61,735 nt of DNA from an uncultured Clostridium sp. GTDB lineage: Bacteria > Bacillota > Clostridia > Peptostreptococcales > Peptostreptococcaceae. The notes under the pieces were generated by a model. It saw nothing but the letters and a program-made list of their open reading frames with translations. It was not told the origin of the DNA and searched no databases. Below are positions 34,911 to 42,785 of this stretch, in pieces. The stretch lies in the NCBI GenBank assembly GCA_945931665.1, contig CAMEPL010000004.1, positions 1 to 61,735 of the forward strand, read 5' to 3'. Within the stretch, counting starts at the first letter, position 1; every line of letters begins with the position of its first letter. The translations under genes were made by a program, and so were the position numbers.

Positions 34911-35004
34911 TTCGGGCGGTTTCGACATATAATATACACTAAATAAAATATTATTGAAAAAATAATAAAACTTATAAATAGTTGAAATTTGCACAAAATA
35001 AAAA
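34911..35004 (+). promoter_or_regulatory. Shared leader motif, copy 1 (first BMP gene)
   Basis: Just after the predicted start come TTCGGGCGGT and TTCGACATATA (34911-34933), then about 50 bases on AAATTTGCAC with an A-rich tail (34985-35004). The copy before the second BMP gene has the same elements. The two TTCG units, 10 bases apart, could be operator repeats (CGAA on the other strand) or one arm of an RNA structure. Confidence 0.45.
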
Positions 35005-35039
35005 TAGGAAAAATTAAGACGACTTTTTAGGAGGACATT

Positions 35040-36074
35040 ATGCAATTAAAAAAATTATTTGCAGTAGGGCTTGCAGCGGTAATGATGAGTTCATTATTAG
35101 TTGGATGTAGCGGAAATAAAACAGACAATAGTGAAGATGTATACAAAATAGGTATGATATCTGACACTGGTGGAGTTAACGATGAATCATTTAACCAATC
35201 TACTTGGGAAGGGTTACAACAAGCTCAAGAAAAATACGGAAAAGATAAAGTACAAGTAAAATATGTAGAGTCTAGTCAAGAAGCTGACTATACACCAAAC
35301 ATAGAAACATTCGTAGAAGAAGACTTAGATTTAATAATAGGTGTTGGTTTTAAAATAGCTGGTGCAATAGAAGAAGCAGCTAAAAACTATCCAGACGTAC
35401 AATTTGCAATAATAGATCATTCTTATGAACAACAACCAGAAAATGTTACTTCATTAATATATGAAGATAATACAGCAGCTTATTTAGCTGGATTAGTAGC
35501 AGCTAAAAAGACTGAAACTAATAAAGTTGCATTTATAGGTGGAATGAAAGGTGTTGTATTAGATAAATTCGAATATGGATTTAGAGCAGGAGTTAAAGCT
35601 GCAAATCCAGATTGCGAAGTAACAGTAAGATACGTAAATAGCTTTAGTGATTCAGCATTAGCAAAATCAATAGCTAACCAAATGCATAAAGATGGTGTTG
35701 ATGTAATATACACAGCAGCAGGTGCAGCTGGTACAGGAGCTATAGAAGCAGCAAAAGAAAATGGAAAAATGGCTATAGGTGTTGACGTAGATCAAAGTCC
35801 TTTAGCTCCAGAAAATATAATAACATCAACTATGAAAAATATAAATGTATCAATAGTTGAACTAGTAGGAAAAATATTAGATGGAAACTACCAAGGTGGA
35901 CAAGTAATAGTAAATACACTTGCTGATGGTGGTGTTGGTTTATCAGATACAACAAAGGACCATGTATCTCAAGATATACTTGATTATGTTGATGAACAAG
36001 CTGCTAAAATAAAATCTGGAGAAATAGTAGTTCCAACAAATGAAAAAGAATATAACGAAATAGTTGGAAAATAG
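35040..36074 (+). CDS. BMP-family (PnrA-like) nucleoside-binding lipoprotein, copy 1
   Basis: A 344-residue lipoprotein: signal peptide with lipobox LLVGC, acylated Cys at residue 23. The mature part has IGMISDTGGVNDESFNQSTW, the diagnostic BMP start (20 residues), then GVDVDQSPLAPENI near the C-terminus, the nucleoside-contacting region. It binds purine nucleosides outside the membrane and passes them to an ABC transporter. It has its own promoter and terminator and is followed by a close paralogue and the NupO/P/Q-like transporter. AGGAGG precedes the ATG. Confidence 0.93.
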   Translation: MQLKKLFAVGLAAVMMSSLLVGCSGNKTDNSEDVYKIGMISDTGGVNDESFNQSTWEGLQQAQEKYGKDKVQVKYVESSQEADYTPNIETFVEEDLDLIIGVGFKIAGAIEEAAKNYPDVQFAIIDHSYEQQPENVTSLIYEDNTAAYLAGLVAAKKTETNKVAFIGGMKGVVLDKFEYGFRAGVKAANPDCEVTVRYVNSFSDSALAKSIANQMHKDGVDVIYTAAGAAGTGAIEAAKENGKMAIGVDVDQSPLAPENIITSTMKNINVSIVELVGKILDGNYQGGQVIVNTLADGGVGLSDTTKDHVSQDILDYVDEQAAKIKSGEIVVPTNEKEYNEIVGK

Positions 36075-36106
36075 ATTATAAATACAACGAAATATTGATG
36101 ACATAA

Positions 36107-36150
36107 AAAAGTAGCTATCAAGGGTATTAAACCTTTGATAGCTATTTTTT
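36107..36150 (+). terminator. Terminator after the first BMP gene
   Basis: A 13-bp stem (36112-36124 with 36132-36144, one or two G-U pairs), 7-base loop, then TTTTTT. Confidence 0.85.
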
Positions 36151-36313
36151 ATAATACATAAAAACTATATTTATTTAAATATTGTGATAATGAGAATTTT
36201 TATGCATTTTAAAAAAATATACATCTTTAAAAGGGTTTTTATGTCGATATACCAAGTAATTAGTAGAATAAAAAATTATAGTGAATAAAAAATAAAAAAA
36301 AATTAATTTTATA

Positions 36314-36342
36314 TTGAAATTTTAAGTAGAAAATAGGATAAT
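36314..36342 (+). promoter_or_regulatory. Promoter of the second BMP gene
   Basis: TTGAAA (36314-36319), 17-base spacer, GATAAT (36337-36342); same -10 surroundings as copy 1. Confidence 0.72.
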
Positions 36343-36357
36343 ATATAAAGGTAATAA

Positions 36358-36466
36358 TTCGTGCAAATTCGACATATATGTTATACAATATTGAATCTTA
36401 CTATAATTTTTATTATACTATATGGGCAATTATAAATAATATAAACAAATTTGCACAAAATAAAAA
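36358..36466 (+). promoter_or_regulatory. Shared leader motif, copy 2 (second BMP gene)
   Basis: TTCGTGCAAA and TTCGACATATA (36358-36378) follow the predicted start. AAATTTGCAC plus an A-rich tail (36447-36466) is identical to copy 1. Here GTGCAAATT (36361-36369) can pair perfectly with AATTTGCAC (36448-36456) across about 80 bases. The rest of the 419-base gap before the gene shows the preceding terminator and no ORF. Confidence 0.45.
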
Positions 36467-36493
36467 CAGAATATAGAGCGCTAGGAGGACAAA

Positions 36494-37537
36494 ATGAAAT
36501 TAAAGAAATTATTTGCAATAGGACTTGCATTCACAATGATGACTACATTACTAGTTGGATGTAGCAGTAAAAGTGATAAAGCTGATAATGGTTCAAAAGA
36601 TGTGTACACTATCGGTATGATAACAGATACAGGTGGAGTTAATGATGAATCATTCAACCAATCTACTTGGGAAGGTTTACAAAAAGCTCAAGAGAAATAT
36701 GGAAGTGACAAAGTACAAGTAAAATACTTAGAATCTACTAAAGACGCAGATTATGTTCCAAACATAGAAACATTTGTTGAAGAAGATTTAGATTTAATAA
36801 TAGGTGTTGGTTATAAAACTGCAGATGCTATAGCAGAAGCAGCTAAAAACTATCCAGACAAACAATTTGCAGTAGTTGACCATGTTTATGATGAACAACC
36901 AGAAAACGTAACTTCATTAGTATATGAAGATAATACTTCATCATATTTAGCTGGATTAATAGCTGGTAAAATGACAAAAACAAACAAAGTAGCATTTATA
37001 AGTGGTATGGAAAGTGTTGTATTAGCTAGATTCGAATATGGATACATGGCAGGTGTTAAAGCTGCAAACCCAGATTGTGAAGTAATAGTAAGATGCGCAA
37101 ATAGTTTTAATGATGCTGCATTAGGAAAATCTATCGCTAATCAAATGCACAAAGATGGTGTTGATGTAATATTCACAGCAGCAGGTGCAGTTGGTACAGG
37201 TGCTATAGAAGCTGCTAAAGAAAATGGAAAAATGGCTATAGGTGTTGATACAGACCAAAATGAATTAGCTCCAAACAACGTAATAACATCAGCAGTTAAA
37301 AATATAGATGTATCAGTTATAGACTTAATCGGCCAGTTAATCGATGGAAGCTATCAAGGTGGACAAGTTGTAACAAATACACTTGCTAGTGGTGGTGTTG
37401 GTATAGCAGCATCTACAGATAAAAACGTTCCAGCAGACATATTAAAATATGTTGATGAACAAGCTGAATTAGTAAAAAGCGGTGAAATAAAAGTTCCTCA
37501 AAATGAGAAAGAATACAAAGAAATAGTTGGAAAATAA
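36494..37537 (+). CDS. BMP-family (PnrA-like) nucleoside-binding lipoprotein, copy 2
   Basis: A 347-residue lipoprotein with lipobox LLVGC and Cys at residue 23. It is nearly co-linear with copy 1: the same start GMITDTGGVNDESFNQS, DLDLIIGVGYKTADAI and GVDTDQNELAPNNV. The two are a recent tandem duplication that includes the promoter and leader. Differences cluster in the ligand-facing stretch after GVD and in EYGYMAGVKAA, so ligand preference may differ. It is most likely the partner of the ABC transporter just downstream. AGGAGG precedes the ATG. Confidence 0.93.
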   Translation: MKLKKLFAIGLAFTMMTTLLVGCSSKSDKADNGSKDVYTIGMITDTGGVNDESFNQSTWEGLQKAQEKYGSDKVQVKYLESTKDADYVPNIETFVEEDLDLIIGVGYKTADAIAEAAKNYPDKQFAVVDHVYDEQPENVTSLVYEDNTSSYLAGLIAGKMTKTNKVAFISGMESVVLARFEYGYMAGVKAANPDCEVIVRCANSFNDAALGKSIANQMHKDGVDVIFTAAGAVGTGAIEAAKENGKMAIGVDTDQNELAPNNVITSAVKNIDVSVIDLIGQLIDGSYQGGQVVTNTLASGGVGIAASTDKNVPADILKYVDEQAELVKSGEIKVPQNEKEYKEIVGK

Positions 37538-37614
37538 GATTTTAAGACTAACTAAATAAAGTATATTTCTAGCGGAATTAGAAAACTTTTAAAATACAAA
37601 TAGATTCTATAAAC

Positions 37615-37651
37615 AATGGATAATATATATATGTATTATCCATTTTTTTAA
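37615..37651 (+). terminator. Terminator between the second BMP gene and the ABC genes
   Basis: AATGGATAATA (37615-37625) pairs with TATTATCCATT (37634-37644), 8-base AT loop, then a T-run. It separates the abundant lipoprotein transcript from the transporter. Confidence 0.88.
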
Positions 37652-37706
37652 ATAGACGATAAATGTCGGATATAGAATATTATCAATTAAAAATAAGGAG
37701 GACAGC

Positions 37707-39284
37707 ATGAGCATGGAAAATAGTTATATAGATTATAGTCACAAAAGTATACAAATGAAAAATATAACTAAGAAATTTGGCGATTTCGTAGCCAATGATA
37801 ACATCAACTTGACTGTACACAAAGGAGAGGTTCATGCACTTTTAGGTGAAAATGGTGCAGGTAAATCAACTCTAATGAACATCTTATATGGATTATACAC
37901 TCCAACTTCAGGTGAAATCCATATAAACGAAGAATTAGTTAACATCGAAAATCCTAGCGTAGCTATAAGCAAAGGTATAGGAATGGTTCACCAACATTTC
38001 ATGCTAATAGGAACTTTCACAGTTGCCCAAAATATAATTTTAGGTAGTGAAACTACTAAATTTATGGGAACTTTAGATATGGATAAAGCTATAAAAGATG
38101 TAGAAGAAATATCTAAAAGATATGGACTAGCAATAGATCCAATGGCAAAAGTAGATGATATATCAGTAGGTATGCAACAAAGAGTTGAGATATTAAAAGC
38201 TCTATACAGAGGTGCTGATATGTTAATACTTGACGAACCTACAGCAGTTTTAACACCACAAGAAATAGATGACTTAATAAAAATCATCAGAAACTTAACT
38301 AAAGAAGGTAAGTCAGTTATCATAATCACTCATAAATTAAAAGAAATAAAAGCTATAGCAGATCATTGTACTGTTATAAGAAGAGGTAAATACATCGACA
38401 CTGTAAAGGTTGATGAAGTTACAGAAGATGATTTAGCAACAATGATGGTTGGTAGAGAAGTTAACTTCAAAGTTGACAAAGAAGAAGCTCAACCAAAAGA
38501 AACAGTATTAAAAATAAATGATTTAGTTGTAAAAGACAGCAGAAAAATTTCGGCTGTAGACGGATTATCTTTAGAAGTAAGAGCTGGAGAAATAGTAGGT
38601 ATAGCTGGTATAGACGGAAATGGACAAAGTGAACTAGTTGAAGCTTTAACAGGTCTTAGAAAATGTCATAGCGGAAGTATAACAATAAATGGACATGAGA
38701 TAGTAAACAATACTCCAAAACAAATCTTCAGAAAAGGTATAAAAAATATACCAGAAGACAGACATAAGAGAGGTCTTGTATTAGACTTTACAGTTGCAGA
38801 GAACTCTATACTACAAAACTACAAAGACTCTAGATTCTCTAAAAACAGTATAATAAACAAAGACGCAATGAACGAACATGCGAAATCAATAATTTCAAGA
38901 TTTGACGTTAGACCTACAGATTACACTCAAAAAACTAGAGCGCTTTCTGGTGGTAACCAACAAAAAATAATCATCGGTAGAGAGGTTATGAATATAGAGA
39001 GATCTAGACAAGAAACTAATGAATCTCAATTATTAATAGCAACTCAACCTACAAGAGGACTTGATGTTGGTGCAATAGAATTCGTTCATAAAGCATTAGT
39101 TGAACAAAGAGATGCAGGAAATGCTGTTTTACTTGTATCATTAGAATTAGACGAAGTTATGAATGTATCAGACAGAATAGCTGTTATGTACGAAGGTAAA
39201 ATAGTAGGAATAGTAGATGCAAAAACTACAGACGAAAATACTCTTGGACTTATGATGGCAGGAGGTGCAGTAGATGGAAAATAA
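37707..39284 (+). CDS. Nucleoside ABC transporter ATP-binding protein (NupO/YufO-like)
   Basis: A 525-residue tandem ATPase. Domain 1 has Walker A GENGAGKSTLMN, signature SVGMQQRVEILKAL and Walker B MLILDEPTAVL. Domain 2 has a degenerate Walker A GIDGNGQSE, signature LSGGNQQKIIIGRE and QPTRGLDVGAIE. This asymmetric layout is typical of sugar and nucleoside importers with BMP-type binding proteins. AAGGAGG precedes the ATG. Its 3' end overlaps the next gene by 11 bases; the RBS of the permease (AGGAGGTG) lies inside this gene. Confidence 0.93.
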   Translation: MSMENSYIDYSHKSIQMKNITKKFGDFVANDNINLTVHKGEVHALLGENGAGKSTLMNILYGLYTPTSGEIHINEELVNIENPSVAISKGIGMVHQHFMLIGTFTVAQNIILGSETTKFMGTLDMDKAIKDVEEISKRYGLAIDPMAKVDDISVGMQQRVEILKALYRGADMLILDEPTAVLTPQEIDDLIKIIRNLTKEGKSVIIITHKLKEIKAIADHCTVIRRGKYIDTVKVDEVTEDDLATMMVGREVNFKVDKEEAQPKETVLKINDLVVKDSRKISAVDGLSLEVRAGEIVGIAGIDGNGQSELVEALTGLRKCHSGSITINGHEIVNNTPKQIFRKGIKNIPEDRHKRGLVLDFTVAENSILQNYKDSRFSKNSIINKDAMNEHAKSIISRFDVRPTDYTQKTRALSGGNQQKIIIGREVMNIERSRQETNESQLLIATQPTRGLDVGAIEFVHKALVEQRDAGNAVLLVSLELDEVMNVSDRIAVMYEGKIVGIVDAKTTDENTLGLMMAGGAVDGK

Positions 39285-40365
39285 AATAACTAAAAAGAAA
39301 AATTTACTTAATGATACTTTCTTATTCTCAATATTATCAGTAGCATTAGGACTTTTAGTTGGTGCAATAGCCTTAATATTATCAGGACACAATCCTATAA
39401 CAGTTTATGCTGCATTAATAGATGGTATAATCGGAAAGCCTAAATATATAGCATGGACTATAATAAGAGCGACACCATTAATACTTACAGGTTTATCAAT
39501 TGCCTTTGCATTTAAGACAGGTCTGTTCAATATAGGGGCAGAAGGGCAATTTATAGTTGGTTCTTTAGTAGCTGTTTTAGTTGGAGCAGGTTTAGATTTA
39601 CCAGCAATAATCCACATACCACTTACTTTACTTTGTGCAGCACTTGCTGGTGCAATATGGGGTGGAATAGCAGGATGGTTAAAATCTAAATTCGGAATAA
39701 ATGAAGTTATAGCAAACATAATGTTAAACTGGATAGCTTTCTATCTAAGCAACTTTGTATTAATGACTTCATGGTTAAAGGTTCCTAATAGTGAAACATC
39801 AGTAGCTATAAAAGATAGTGCAAAAATAAGTATAGATTGGTTAAAAGGTTTAGTTGGTCCAGCAACTAGTGTAAACTGGGGGATTATTATATCTATAATT
39901 ATAGTTATCATAATCGCATTTATATTAGCGAAAACAACTTTAGGATTTGAACTTAGAGCAGTTGGATTCAACAAATTTGGTGCAGAGTATGCAGGTATAA
40001 ACGTAAACTCTTCTATATTAAAATCTATGGCTATAGCAGGTATGATAGCTGCAATAGCAGGTGCAATACAAGTTATGGGTGTTACAAATGTTATAACAGT
40101 ACTTCCAGCCCAAGAAGGATATGGGTTTGACGGTATAGCAGTTGCACTTATAGCAAACAATAACCCAATAGGTGTTATATTCTCTGGATTATTATTCGGT
40201 GCATTCAAATACGGTGGAACAAAAATGCAATCAGTTGGTGCTCCATCAGAAGTTATCAGTATAATAATCGGATCAATAGTTTACTTCATAGCATTAGTAC
40301 ATGTTATTAAAATAGCTGTTCAAAAAATGAGCAAAAAAAGAAAAACAGAAGGGGTGAATGAATAA
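39274..40365 (+). CDS. Nucleoside ABC transporter permease (NupP/YufP-like)
   Basis: A 363-residue membrane permease of the RbsC/BPD_transp_2 family, with about nine or ten helices. Typical motifs are GLSIAFAFKTGLFNIGAEGQ near residue 75 (20 residues) and AEYAGINVNSSILKSMAIAGM, the coupling-helix region. It forms half of the membrane channel, paired with the next gene product. It starts 11 bases inside the ATPase gene and overlaps the following gene by one base (TAATG), showing tight coupling. Confidence 0.92.
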   Translation: MENKITKKKNLLNDTFLFSILSVALGLLVGAIALILSGHNPITVYAALIDGIIGKPKYIAWTIIRATPLILTGLSIAFAFKTGLFNIGAEGQFIVGSLVAVLVGAGLDLPAIIHIPLTLLCAALAGAIWGGIAGWLKSKFGINEVIANIMLNWIAFYLSNFVLMTSWLKVPNSETSVAIKDSAKISIDWLKGLVGPATSVNWGIIISIIIVIIIAFILAKTTLGFELRAVGFNKFGAEYAGINVNSSILKSMAIAGMIAAIAGAIQVMGVTNVITVLPAQEGYGFDGIAVALIANNNPIGVIFSGLLFGAFKYGGTKMQSVGAPSEVISIIIGSIVYFIALVHVIKIAVQKMSKKRKTEGVNE

Positions 40366-41300
40366 TGAATGATTTAGCGATAATCCTTAGTACGACTTTA
40401 ATGTATTCTACTCCCCTTATATTTACAGCACTTGGTGGTATCTTTTCAGAGAATTCAGGTATAGTAAATATAGGACTTGAAGGGATGATGACAATAGGAG
40501 CTTTCGTTGGAGCTACAGTAGGATACCTAACAGGTAATCCATGGTTAGGTTTATTATGTGCTGGTATAGCAGGTGGTATATTCGCCTTAATTCACGGTAT
40601 AGCAACGATTAGTTTCAACGCAGACCATACAATATCTGGGGTTGCAATAAACTTATTAGCTCCAGGGGTTGCATTATTTGCATGTAAAATATTATTCAAC
40701 GGTTCAGTTACAACACCAACTATACCAATGGAAAATAAAATTCCAAGACCACTAAATGGTGTATTTGAGCCAGGAAGTATATTAGATACTATATTCAATA
40801 CTTATGCTACAACATATATAGCATTAGCACTTATAGTTGTAGTTTGGTTCGTATTATATAAAACTAAGTTTGGTCTTAGAGTAAGAGCTGTTGGAGAACA
40901 TCCAGGAGCGGCAGATACTTTAGGTATAAACGTATCAAGAGTTAGATATACAAGTGTTATACTTTCAGGTATATTAGCAGGGATAGGTGGAGCTTCTATG
41001 AGTTTAGCTATAGTTTCAACATTCAGACCAGCATTAATATCTGGACAAGGGTATATAGCTTTAGCAGCTGTTATATTCGGTAAATGGAGACCACAATGGG
41101 CAGGAGCGGCTTGTCTATTATTCGGATTCTCAACAGGACTTACAGTTTACTTAGGAAACCCAACATTAGGTATAACTATAAATGAAAACTTATTATCAAT
41201 GTTACCTTATATAGTAACATTAGTGATGTTAGTATTATTTGTTAGAACTTCTAAAGCGCCGGCTGCTTTAGGTAATCCATACAAAAAAGGTGAAAGATAA
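40365..41300 (+). CDS. Nucleoside ABC transporter permease (NupQ/YufQ-like)
   Basis: A 311-residue permease, the second channel subunit. It has GGIFSENSGIVNIGLEGMMT at the N-terminus (20 residues), then GEHPGAADTLGINVSRVRY for the ATPase-coupling loop and FGKWRPQWAGAACLLFG. About eight helices are visible. Together with the ATPase, the NupP-like permease and a BMP lipoprotein it completes an ABC importer for purine nucleosides. Its ATG overlaps the previous stop. Two terminators follow. Confidence 0.92.
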   Translation: MNDLAIILSTTLMYSTPLIFTALGGIFSENSGIVNIGLEGMMTIGAFVGATVGYLTGNPWLGLLCAGIAGGIFALIHGIATISFNADHTISGVAINLLAPGVALFACKILFNGSVTTPTIPMENKIPRPLNGVFEPGSILDTIFNTYATTYIALALIVVVWFVLYKTKFGLRVRAVGEHPGAADTLGINVSRVRYTSVILSGILAGIGGASMSLAIVSTFRPALISGQGYIALAAVIFGKWRPQWAGAACLLFGFSTGLTVYLGNPTLGITINENLLSMLPYIVTLVMLVLFVRTSKAPAALGNPYKKGER

Positions 41301-41313
41301 TAGTAAATATTTG

Positions 41314-41347
41314 AAAGCTGTTGCTTAAGCAACAGCTTTTTATTTTT
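41314..41347 (+). terminator. First terminator after the nucleoside ABC operon
   Basis: AAAGCTGTTGC (41314-41324) pairs with GCAACAGCTTT (41329-41339), TTAA loop, then TTATTTTTAT. Confidence 0.9.
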
Positions 41348-41370
41348 ATATAATAAATTTAATGAATAGA

Positions 41371-41407
41371 AAAGTTGTAGATGAGTTTAAATCTACAGCT
41401 TTTTTAT
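41371..41407 (+). terminator. Second terminator after the nucleoside ABC operon
   Basis: AAAGTTGTAGAT (41371-41382) pairs with ATCTACAGCTTT (41391-41402) with one G-U pair, then TTTTATTTA. A back-up to the first. Confidence 0.8.
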
Positions 41408-41517
41408 TTAATTTAGCCAATATATTCAAAATATGAATTAAAAAATAAAAAAGAGACATAATACTATATAGATATATTTAAACTGCTTTTCTGATTTGAT
41501 GGAAAGGAACGATTATA

Positions 41518-42315
41518 TTGACAAATAATATTATACATATAAGTTACTTGCCTCAGTATGATTACTTAGTTAAGTTATTTATGAAAAATAATTGTAATAA
41601 ATATATTATATGTAATAAGCAATTAAGAGATTTAAGTGTAGATATTGATATGGAAAATGAGGAACACAAAGAAGAAGCAATTAATGGGGTAATAGATTTA
41701 GTCTTAATCATACTAAAAGATAAGAATTTAAAAGAATACATATGGAATAACTACAGAAATTTAAATAATGAGGAAAAGGAGGAAATATATCGAGAAGCCA
41801 AATGTCTCCTTGATAAAAAAGAACCATTTATAGTAAATACGATTTACAATAAATTAGTTGAATTTATAGAATCAGAAAAGGTATTAAATATAGACGGTTT
41901 TTTTAGGTTTAGAATGCGAGATTTTATGGTTTATATATCTATAATAAGTGATATAGCACTTGAAGAATATTTAATAAAAAGAGATAAAAATCAATTTATA
42001 AATACTCTGAAATACTTTATAGAATCACAAGAACATAAAATTGATTTATTAATAATACATATAATGAAAGATAGCAGCTTTAGGTTTTTTGACAAAAATG
42101 GAATCGAAATAAAAAGTAAAGAAAGCGAAGAAATGATGAGTATGATTATGAAGGAGGATTTAAACTACGAAGACTGTTTAATAAGTGTATTATTAGCTTT
42201 ATGTCCTAAAAAAATAGAAATAATAGATGATTTGAAAAATGATACTTCAAAAGAGATGATAGAAAATATAAAGATAATATTCGAGAATAATGTAAAAATT
42301 ATTAATAAAAATTAA
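41518..42315 (+). CDS. ytxC: Putative sporulation protein YtxC
   Basis: A 265-residue helical protein of the YtxC family. The diagnostic element is LNIDGFFRFRMRDFMVYI at about residues 123-140. It is placed directly upstream of thrS, as ytxC is in Bacillus. Its biochemical function is unknown; the family name comes from sporulation work in Bacillus. The start is a TTG at 41518 with AAAGGA 9 bases upstream; no ATG or GTG nearby in frame has an RBS. Confidence 0.82.
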   Translation: MTNNIIHISYLPQYDYLVKLFMKNNCNKYIICNKQLRDLSVDIDMENEEHKEEAINGVIDLVLIILKDKNLKEYIWNNYRNLNNEEKEEIYREAKCLLDKKEPFIVNTIYNKLVEFIESEKVLNIDGFFRFRMRDFMVYISIISDIALEEYLIKRDKNQFINTLKYFIESQEHKIDLLIIHIMKDSSFRFFDKNGIEIKSKESEEMMSMIMKEDLNYEDCLISVLLALCPKKIEIIDDLKNDTSKEMIENIKIIFENNVKIINKN

Positions 42316-42376
42316 TTTATTTTGTAGAATATAGAATAATTAAAGTAGGTTATAAAAATTTTATTGAATATTATTA

Positions 42377-42405
42377 TTGAATGATTTTTAAGTATCTGTT
42401 ATAAT
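42377..42405 (+). promoter_or_regulatory. Promoter of the thrS T-box transcript
   Basis: TTGAAT (42377-42382), 17-base spacer, TATAAT (42400-42405), about 35 bases before the T-box leader. Confidence 0.75.
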
Positions 42406-42439
42406 CTAAATCATAATAGTTAATAATTAGAATATAATC

Positions 42440-42680
42440 GCTATGAAGAGGACAAGTAAATAAGAATTTATTTTACTAGAGAGTAAGGTCACCGGCTGAA
42501 AGCCTTATAAAATAACCTTGTTGAAAAACTACCTCGGAGCGGAACTTATTAGCACTTAGTGTGAAAGTGTTCGGTTGACAACCTTATAGTCATCAAGAGG
42601 ATTTATTTTTGTTAAATAAATCAACTTGGGTGGAACCACGATATAACACTCGTCCCAACTTTCTGGGACGAGTTTTTTTA
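42440..42680 (+). promoter_or_regulatory. T-box leader of thrS
   Basis: The leader starts with the typical ATGAAGAGGACAAG (about 42444-42457). AGAGAGTAAGG and GGCTGAAAGCCTTAT belong to stem I. The T-box bulge GGGTGGAACCACGA is at 42628-42641. An ACC at 42531-42533, in CTACCTCGGAG, is the likely specifier and codes for Thr. A terminator hairpin closes the leader. Uncharged tRNA-Thr would favour antitermination and thrS expression. The T-box and terminator are clear; the specifier is tentative. Confidence 0.92.
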
Positions 42681-42682
42681 TT
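42648..42682 (+). terminator. T-box terminator before thrS
   Basis: ACTCGTCCCA (42648-42657) pairs with TGGGACGAGT (42664-42673), 6-base loop, then TTTTTT. Confidence 0.9.
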
Positions 42683-42785
42683 ATTCATATGAAATCTAAA
42701 TAATGGAATCATAGAATATATTTTCTTGATTTAGTTAGAGCAATTAAAATTTAAAATTTATTATAAAAAATACAGGAGGAAGAAA

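Noticed and set aside
34810-35039. Purine riboswitch upstream of the BMP genes
   Set aside because: The conserved aptamer core around the three-way junction was not found; the conserved elements present are different and are reported as a separate motif.
39405-40208. Long antisense frames over the nucleoside permease gene
   Set aside because: Shadows produced by codon bias in AT-rich membrane protein genes; no RBS or recognisable family.
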